A stretch of DNA of 5,517 nucleotides from Candidatus Altimarinota bacterium (GTDB taxonomy: Bacteria; Patescibacteriota; Gracilibacteria; BD1-5; UBA6164): positions 1 through 5,517 of the forward strand of contig JAMOOA010000187.1 in the NCBI GenBank assembly GCA_027066255.1. Direction: 5' to 3'. Shown here piece after piece: positions 1 through 3,897 of the stretch (the first letter of the stretch is position 1; each line of letters starts with the position of its first letter). The position numbers and the translations under genes were made by a program. The notes under the pieces were generated by a model. That model was not told where the DNA came from. It did not search any database and saw only the letters and a list, made by a program, of their open reading frames with translations.

Positions 1-243
1 GCTGATATCAGTGAAGAAGTAGTAAAAAAAGAAGAACAAATCCAACTAGAAATTATGAAGAATGACCCAAAAATGGGGAATAAATCAGATGATATCCTTC
101 TCAAAATTATTGGAGGGAAGATGGGGAAGTTCAAGTCAGAGATTTCACTTTTGGAACAAGCATTTGTTATTGATCCAAATGTAAAAGTAAAAGACTTTAT
201 TGGAGCAGATGCTCTTATTTCTTTTCAGAGAGTCAGTATATAA
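1..243 (+). CDS. tsf: Elongation factor Ts, C-terminal part (5' end outside window)
   Basis: EF-Ts is the guanine-nucleotide exchange factor that regenerates EF-Tu-GTP during translation. Only the last 80 residues are visible, in frame from base 1 to the TAA at 241-243. The stretch LLEQAFVIDPNVKVKDFI matches the near-C-terminal EF-Ts signature (LLEQPFVKDPSKTVGDL type), and the preceding GGKMGKFKSEIS matches the family's xEGKxxKFYxE segment. The ATG at position 55 is internal, not the start, because the frame is open to the window edge and the upstream residues fit the domain. No TGA codon occurs in this fragment. A hairpin and tRNA-Trp follow directly. Identification rests on recalled family motifs, not on a database search. 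Confidence 0.88.
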   Translation, partial: ADISEEVVKKEEQIQLEIMKNDPKMGNKSDDILLKIIGGKMGKFKSEISLLEQAFVIDPNVKVKDFIGADALISFQRVSI

Positions 244-247
244 ATTC

Positions 248-281
248 AAAAAGTATCATGATATAGTCATGATACTTTTTT
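248..281 (+). terminator. Hairpin with T-run between tsf and tRNA-Trp
   Basis: A perfect 14-bp inverted repeat (248-261 with 267-280) encloses the 5-base loop TATAG and ends in a run of six T (276-281). It starts 4 bases after the tsf stop and its last T abuts the first base of tRNA-Trp. It looks like an intrinsic terminator for tsf. Because it touches the tRNA 5' end, it may instead be an RNA-processing signal in a tsf-tRNA co-transcript. No separate tRNA promoter fits between the two. Confidence 0.75.
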
Positions 282-356
282 ACCTCCATAGTTCAGCGGT
301 TAGAATTCGGGATTCCAAATCCCGCGACCTAGGTTCGATTCCTAGTGGAGGTGCCA
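282..356 (+). tRNA. trnW: tRNA-Trp (anticodon CCA)
   Basis: A complete cloverleaf is visible. The acceptor stem is ACCTCCA (282-288) with TGGAGGT (346-352), followed by discriminator G353 and an encoded CCA (354-356). The D stem is GTTC (291-294) with GAAT (303-306). The anticodon stem is CGGGA (308-312) with TCCCG (320-324), and the loop TTCCAAA gives anticodon CCA (315-317). The T stem is CTAGG (329-333) with CCTAG (341-345), with loop TTCGATT. Anticodon CCA and discriminator G are standard for bacterial tRNA-Trp reading UGG. C34 rather than U34 argues against UGA being read as tryptophan, which fits UGA=Gly. The D stem has an A24-U11 pair, the state of the E. coli Hirsh suppressor. Confidence 0.96.
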
Positions 357-370
357 ATTAAAAAATAAAG

Positions 371-405
371 AAAAATATACCTAACGTAAGAAGGGTATAT
401 TTTTT
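371..405 (+). terminator. Intrinsic terminator of tRNA-Trp
   Basis: An 11-bp stem pairs 371-381 (AAAAATATACC) with 394-404 (GGTATATTTTT) around a 12-base loop, ending in six T. It lies 14 bases after the tRNA CCA end. The stem is A/T-rich with two G-C pairs at the loop end, so it is moderate in strength, but position and T-run fit termination of the tRNA transcript. Confidence 0.7.
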
Positions 406-430
406 AATTATTCAGATTTTAATAAGGAAT

Positions 431-474
431 GATTCGAATCTAATAAAAGTATGAATATTAAAGAATGTTAACAT
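431..474. promoter_or_regulatory. Two 10-bp perfect palindromes upstream of ccdA
   Basis: GATTCGAATC (431-440) and ATGTTAACAT (465-474) are both perfect 10-bp palindromes, 34 bp apart start to start, in the 160-bp gap before ccdA. A third small inverted repeat, TCTCTA-AAG-TAGAGA, sits at 484-498. They could be dimeric regulator sites, but short palindromes are expected fairly often in AT-rich DNA and nothing links them to a known factor. Confidence 0.2.
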
Positions 475-497
475 AAATTAGACTCTCTAAAGTAGAG

Positions 498-532
498 ATT
501 AAGTTTTCTTTAAGTTTTTTCTATACTATAGT
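498..532 (+). promoter_or_regulatory. Tandem-repeat response-regulator box and -10 of the ccdA promoter
   Basis: TTAAGTTTTCT (499-509) and TTAAGTTTTTT (510-520) form an 11-bp tandem repeat with one mismatch. Read as ATTAAG-TTTTC-TTTAAG (498-514), it fits the CiaR-type consensus NTTAAG-N5-WTTAAG known from streptococci. It is followed by TATACT (522-527), or TATAGT (527-532), as a -10 element. There is no good -35, and the repeat occupies that position, as in promoters activated by OmpR-family regulators. The likely transcript starts about 30 bases before the ccdA ATG. An OmpR-family regulator is encoded at 2091-2759. That it binds here is inference. Confidence 0.5.
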
Positions 533-565
533 TGTGTAATTATTTACTCACTCAACATAAAAACT

Positions 566-1300
566 ATGTCTTTACTGATACTTTCATTCTTTGCAGGAAT
601 TCTGACAATCCTTGCTCCATGCGTTTTGCCACTTCTCCCAGTTATACTCTGAGCATCTGTTCAGGACGGAGAAAATAAATCAAAGGCATATACTATTATA
701 GGCTCACTTGCTGCTTCTATCATTGTCTTCACTCTAATCCTCAAAGCAACGACATTTTTTATAGAAATAGATCCTCTTTTTTGGAAGATATTTTCAGGAG
801 GGATTATTATTCTTTTTGGTATTATTACTCTTTTTCCGAATCTGTGGAAGAACATTACTACAAAACTCTGATTTTCAGATAAATCCAATCAGCTTCTTGG
901 AAAATCAGCTCAAAAGAAAGGAGTAATAGGAAATATACTTATAGGTTTTTCTCTCTGACCGGTGTTTTCTAGCTGCAGTCCAACCTACGCACTTATACTT
1001 GCAGTGGTATTGCCGCAAAGCTTTGCTGTAGGACTCATTAACCTTGTAGCGTATACGCTCGGACTTTGTTTGATGTTACTCCTCATAGCTTTTCTTGGTC
1101 AAAAATTTATCGGAAAACTTAAGTGGGCTTCATCAAGTAGCAGTATCTTCAAAAAGGTATTAGGAGTTTTATTTCTCCTTGTAGGTGTTTCTATTATTAC
1201 AGGCTTTGATAAAACTATAGAAACGTATGTTCTTGATTCTGGATATATAAACACTACAAATTTTGAGCAACAGTTCATTGATAAGGTGGAGATAGAATAA
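566..1300 (+). CDS. ccdA: CcdA/DsbD-type cytochrome c biogenesis transmembrane protein (3 UGA=Gly codons)
   Basis: CcdA-family proteins carry reducing equivalents across the cytoplasmic membrane through a pair of intramembrane cysteines, passing electrons from thioredoxin to extracytoplasmic thiol proteins. The 244-residue product (ATG 566, TAA 1298) has the family's usual size and several hydrophobic segments. It has Cys19 in APCVLPLLPV in the first helix and Cys137 in GPVFSSCSPTY, the expected redox pair. The frame is continuous only if TGA at 650-652, 869-871 and 956-958 is glycine (residues 29, 102, 131). Gly131 precedes the second cysteine motif, where the family has glycine. In the standard code only a false piece beginning at 962 would be called. 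There is no Shine-Dalgarno before the ATG. The gene is monocistronic, between the tandem-repeat promoter and a bidirectional terminator. No thioredoxin-like or cytochrome c partner lies in the window, so the substrate is unknown. Confidence 0.88.
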
Positions 1301-2030
1301 ATAATCCTATTTTAGACAAAAAGAATCCCGGCAATATTGCCGGGATATTTTTTTGAGAATAACAGAATCACCTCTTCTGGTAAGTGTGGATCCACCACAT
1401 CACCAAGAGAGAAATAAGGATATTCTCAAGAATCAAGAAAGAAGCAACAGAGAACCATTCTCCGTTTATGAAAAAAACTCCTGCTGCTGCAATAAACCAA
1501 CAGGACCAAGAAGTTCTCTCAAACTTTTCTGATTCTTCTTGTATCTCCTCTTTGAGAGAAGTGATAGCAACGAGATCCAGAAGGATTGTTGCAATTGCTA
1601 CTCCATATTCAAACAGAATAGAACTCCCCCAAGAAGTATGATATTCAACGATAAACAAAGTTACCATCAAACATACCCCTAGAGAAAGCATGACTACTTG
1701 AGTGAAAGAGGAGTTAATCTCTTTTTTTAAGACCTTCAAGATAAAAAGAAGGGTTTTATCTCTCTTTTGGAGATTTTTCCACATACTTCTTACCACAAGT
1801 ATAGCTATACTCGTAGGTCCAATGAACATAATAATCCCAGCGACGTACTCAATCAAAGTAACATCACTTGAAAGAGTTATATTCAGGCAGTCTAAAAGTG
1901 CCAGAAAGGCAAAAATAGACCAAGGAAGGAGGTAAAAATCACTTCCTTCGTGTTCAATGAGATTCTTCCCGTAAAAGAAAAACCCCATTGTAGCTATAGC
2001 AATCAAAGCTATCAGAAATAGGATTTCCAT
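1254..2030 (-). CDS. Multi-pass membrane protein of unknown function; ends at UGA (1368) or reads through to TAG (1254)
   Basis: I do not recognise this protein. From ATG 2030-2028 it encodes 220 residues, with about seven hydrophobic segments (roughly residues 2-20, 33-51, 58-81, 109-129, 137-158, 176-191, 194-214) and a basic loop near 84-108. It has no catalytic motif that I can see and ends in WWIHTYQKR before TGA at 1370-1368. In the UGA=Gly code used by its neighbours this is not a stop. The frame would then run 38 more residues through the terminator hairpin, past a second TGA (1277-1275), to TAG at 1256-1254, giving 258 aa and overlapping the ccdA 3' end. No TAA or TAG lies in any minus frame between 1370 and the hairpin. 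None of its 10 body glycines is TGA, unlike its neighbours. It follows the response regulator by 60 bp and is probably co-transcribed. It could be a sensor accessory or transport protein. The 1368-2030 part is secure; the C-terminus is not. Confidence 0.7.
1325..1354. terminator. Strong bidirectional terminator between convergent genes
   Basis: The G/C-rich stem ATCCCGGC (1325-1332) pairs with GCCGGGAT (1339-1346); the AATATT between them is itself self-complementary. On the plus strand it is followed by seven T (1348-1354), serving ccdA. On the minus strand the RNA continues TCTTTTTG, because of the A-run at 1318-1322, so it also works for the opposing membrane-protein gene. This is the clearest intrinsic terminator in the window. 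Confidence 0.88.
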
Positions 2031-2036
2031 CTTCGT

Positions 2037-2042
2037 CTCCTT
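2037..2042 (-). promoter_or_regulatory. Shine-Dalgarno AAGGAG of the membrane-protein gene
   Basis: On the minus strand AAGGAG lies 6 bases before the ATG at 2030. It fixes that start and is the only strong Shine-Dalgarno seen in front of a gene here. ccdA, the response regulator, the GNAT-like gene and the kinase all have A/T-rich leaders without one. Confidence 0.75.
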
Positions 2043-2060
2043 TTTTGGGGTGAATCCAAA

Positions 2061-2108
2061 TATATATTAGAAGAATAAATGTATAGACATTTATTCTTCT
2101 AATATATA
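2061..2108. repeat. 21-bp perfect inverted repeat overlapping the response-regulator stop
   Basis: Bases 2061-2081 pair perfectly with 2088-2108 around the 6-base loop TATAGA (2082-2087). The arm at 2088-2108 contains the last codons and TAA stop of the response regulator, so coding sequence forms half the stem. In the minus-strand RNA the hairpin is followed by ATATTTGG and a C-run, not a T-run, and then by the Shine-Dalgarno of the next gene. It is therefore more likely an intercistronic attenuator or mRNA-stabilising structure than a simple terminator. Confidence 0.85.
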
Positions 2109-2759
2109 ACCTTCACCTATTTTTGTTTCCAGAGAGAACTTGCCTCCGAGTTTTTTTCTGACTTTGTAGATGGTAACATTTATCGTGTTATCTGTGACGC
2201 ATTGATAATCCTTTGATTTCCAGAGTGATTCAACGAGTTTCCTCTTTGATATGAGCTCATTCTTATGAAAGAGAAAGAATTCTATGATTTGCTTTTCTTT
2301 TTTTGTAAGATCTATTTTCTTTCCGGATCTCTGGACTTCTCTGGTTCCGAGATTGAAGCTGATGTCTTTGTATTTGAGAAGGGAAGTTGTTCAACTGTTA
2401 TCTTTTCTTCGTATAGCACTACGTATTCTCGCAAAGAGTTCATCAGGGGAGAAGGGCTTTGTGATATAGTCGTCAGCACCAATATCAAGTCACTTTATCT
2501 TGTATCCAGTACTTTCGTGTCCTGACAAGATAATAATCGGAGTTCATAGTCCTTGAGTATTTCTGATATCATCGATGATATCGAAACCACTTCCATCTCC
2601 GAGAGACAAATCAACAATAAAGAGCCCATATGCGTCACTTTTAACTCCCTTATAGGCTTTGAGTGAGTGTATGATATCAACACTATACCCATTTTGTTCT
2701 AACTTTTTTCAGATACTCGTAGAAAGTATTTTTTCATCGTCGATAAGGAGAATTTTCAT
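2091..2759 (-). CDS. OmpR/PhoB-family DNA-binding response regulator (4 UGA=Gly codons)
   Basis: This is a 222-residue two-domain regulator, the normal length for the family. The receiver domain (about 1-115) has the acidic pair Asp7-Asp8 in LLIDDE, phospho-acceptor Asp50 in [15 protein letters not shown], Ser79 in PIIILSG, and Lys101 in [13 protein letters not shown]. The winged-helix domain (about 129-222) has [27 protein letters not shown] and the terminal GEGYILEE, matching Trans_reg_C. TGA at complement 2709-2711, 2544-2546, 2490-2492 and 2391-2393 encodes Gly17, 72, 90 and 123. Gly90 is the near-invariant glycine of the GLDxGADDY motif. There is no Shine-Dalgarno; the ATG (2759) is fixed by the conserved first strand. 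It lies upstream of the membrane-protein gene, and two tandem boxes sit upstream of its promoter. The kinase at 3898 is the obvious candidate partner. Family assignment is firm; the regulon is unknown. Confidence 0.95.
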
Positions 2760-2789
2760 ATTTTATTTTAGATACGATTACTTTCATGA

Positions 2790-2817
2790 ATTTTACTAGA
2801 TGTTGGCTATTTCTCAA
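2790..2817 (-). promoter_or_regulatory. Promoter of the response-regulator unit
   Basis: On the minus strand TTGAGA (2817-2812) and TAAAAT (2795-2790) are separated by 16 bases and resemble -35 and -10 hexamers. The start would be near 2783, about 24 bases before the ATG at 2759. The tandem boxes at 2849-2892 lie upstream of the -35, where activators commonly bind. Confidence 0.5.
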
Positions 2818-2848
2818 GGGAAAATAAAAATACCAGAGTGTTTATTAA

Positions 2849-2865
2849 TGTAAAATTAATGTAAA
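2849..2865. promoter_or_regulatory. Tandem response-regulator box 1 (exact 11-bp repeat)
   Basis: TTAATGTAAAA occurs twice in exact tandem (2845-2855, 2856-2866). Read as TGTAAA-ATTAA-TGTAAA (2849-2865), it fits the WalR-type consensus TGTWAH-N5-TGTWAH known from Firmicutes. The 11-bp period places two regulator subunits on one face of the helix, typical of OmpR/PhoB-family sites. It lies about 32 bp upstream of the response-regulator -35, so autoregulation is the simplest inference. Confidence 0.55.
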
Positions 2866-2875
2866 AAGAAATTTT

Positions 2876-2892
2876 TGTTACAAATATGTAAC
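2876..2892. promoter_or_regulatory. Tandem response-regulator box 2, also a 9-bp inverted repeat
   Basis: TGTTAC-AAATA-TGTAAC (2876-2892) is a second fit to TGTWAH-N5-TGTWAH, 27 bp from box 1. GTTACAAATAT and GTAACAAATAT (2877-2898) form an 11-bp tandem repeat with one mismatch. The same bases form a 9-bp inverted repeat, 2874-2882 with 2887-2895. It ends 10 bp before GATACT (2903-2908), a possible -10 for the GNAT-like gene with no evident -35, so it is well placed to activate that gene. Confidence 0.5.
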
Positions 2893-2934
2893 AAATATGA
2901 GTGATACTGAAAATAATATCATCTCATAAAAAAT

Positions 2935-3819
2935 ATGCGCTCCCCAAATAACATTGTAAAATCTGTCAATCCTCATGAGATTTCTTCTAGAGATTTAGAT
3001 AAAATATTTGAGATAGAACAAGATATGTGGGCAAGGTGAATATGAGAATATGTTCATTGTGGAACATGTGATAGTATATTTTCGAAACTAGATATCTATG
3101 GTGTAGAAGGTTCTTTCCCTTTAACCCAAGAAATACGAACACTCACAGTTATGGAAATAGAAGGAATATTGGGAATAAAAACCCCTTCGTGTCCTTGCTG
3201 TCTTTGAGAAACAACACATATATACGATAAATTAGAGTACCTTCCTGCTATGATAAAAAGATATGAGAAAGAAGAATCCTTCCTCTCTCTAGCATATGAT
3301 TCAAATAGTAAAATTATAGGATTTATGGACTGATATATCGCAACTTTAGAAGAAATATTTGAAGAAGAATTGAGCTTTCATTATTCTGAAAATCTTTTAG
3401 ATGAACTAAAACGTCAGTACTCTATTCATAGAAAACAAAAGATGATTACTTTTTCTTCAATTTGAACTGATGATAAAAATAAGAGTTTAGTTGTTACCTT
3501 TGCCTTGATAGAAAATTTATTTCATAATTTGGATCCAAAATATGATCAAATTACATGAATATTTGAATCAATAATAGCGAGTAGTACCTATTGTATATTC
3601 AAGCTCATGTGAGCAAAAGGGGCTGAAGTAAATAATATCCCTAATTTGTTGATCCCCTGATCTCAAAATGATGAATATTTAACAGATGTGCTTATACATA
3701 AAGATGTTATCCCAAAGTATAGAAATAATTTCCAGTTGCGTACGCGAGATGTTCTACTTTATTCCAGAGAGTTAAGACGAGTCCCTCAACTTAGAGAGAT
3801 GTTACCTATAAGCGCATAA
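2935..3819 (+). CDS. GNAT-like acyltransferase with zinc-type cysteine cluster, putative (8 UGA=Gly codons)
   Basis: The product is 294 residues, ATG 2935 to TAA 3817-3819. The N-terminus (about 15-32, EISSRDLDKIFEIEQDMW) and the segment FLSLAYDSNSKIIGFMDGYIATLEE (first 20: FLSLAYDSNSKIIGFMDGYI, near 117-136) resemble helix 1 and strand 4 of the GNAT fold, where acetyl-CoA binding follows. Between them are Cys42-x-x-Cys45 and Cys86-Pro-Cys88-Cys89, with nearby histidines, suggesting an inserted zinc knuckle. Eight of about 15 glycines are TGA (residues 35, 37, 91, 133, 177, 208, 226, 242), the highest share in the window, so in the standard code the gene disappears. There is no Shine-Dalgarno; an in-frame TAA at 2914 limits the start. 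The substrate is unknown and no acetyl-CoA loop is obvious. It lies divergent from the regulator, downstream of box 2 and upstream of the kinase. The reading frame is secure; the family is tentative. Confidence 0.75.
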
Positions 3820-3835
3820 TTAAAAGAAGCTTTTT

Positions 3836-3863
3836 TTGGAAACATTAGGGATTTCTGTATAAT
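3836..3863 (+). promoter_or_regulatory. Promoter of the histidine kinase gene
   Basis: TTGGAA (3836-3841) and a perfect TATAAT (3858-3863) are 16 bases apart, just after the GNAT-like stop. Transcription would start near 3870 and give a leader of about 28 bases. The near-repeat GATTTCTGTA (3850-3859) / GACTTCTGTA (3874-3883) flanks it. The kinase may thus be expressed separately from the gene upstream. Confidence 0.5.
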
Positions 3864-3897
3864 GATACGAGATGACTTCTGTAATTTTCAATAAAAT

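Noticed and set aside
661..888. Open frame on the minus strand opposite ccdA
   Set aside because: It is antisense to the CcdA frame, which has family motifs and a full domain; this product has no recognisable features.
962..1300. Separate short gene starting at ATG 962
   Set aside because: It is the C-terminal piece of ccdA, cut off only if TGA at 956-958 is read as stop.
1384..1935. Plus-strand open frames (1384-1641, 1702-1935) opposite the membrane protein
   Set aside because: The minus-strand frame has a Shine-Dalgarno and a clear membrane-protein pattern; these are its shadows.
2265..2692. Several short open frames over the response regulator on both strands
   Set aside because: All lie out of frame with the regulator, whose motifs are unambiguous with UGA=Gly.
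2897..2929. Ten-codon leader ORF (MSDTENNIIS) ending 5 bases before the GNAT-like start
   Set aside because: It has no Shine-Dalgarno, overlaps the candidate -10 region, and ORFs this short are expected by chance.
3822..3837. AAAAG-AAG-CTTTT hairpin with T-run after the GNAT-like gene
   Set aside because: Only 5 bp with one G-C pair; too weak to call a terminator without support.
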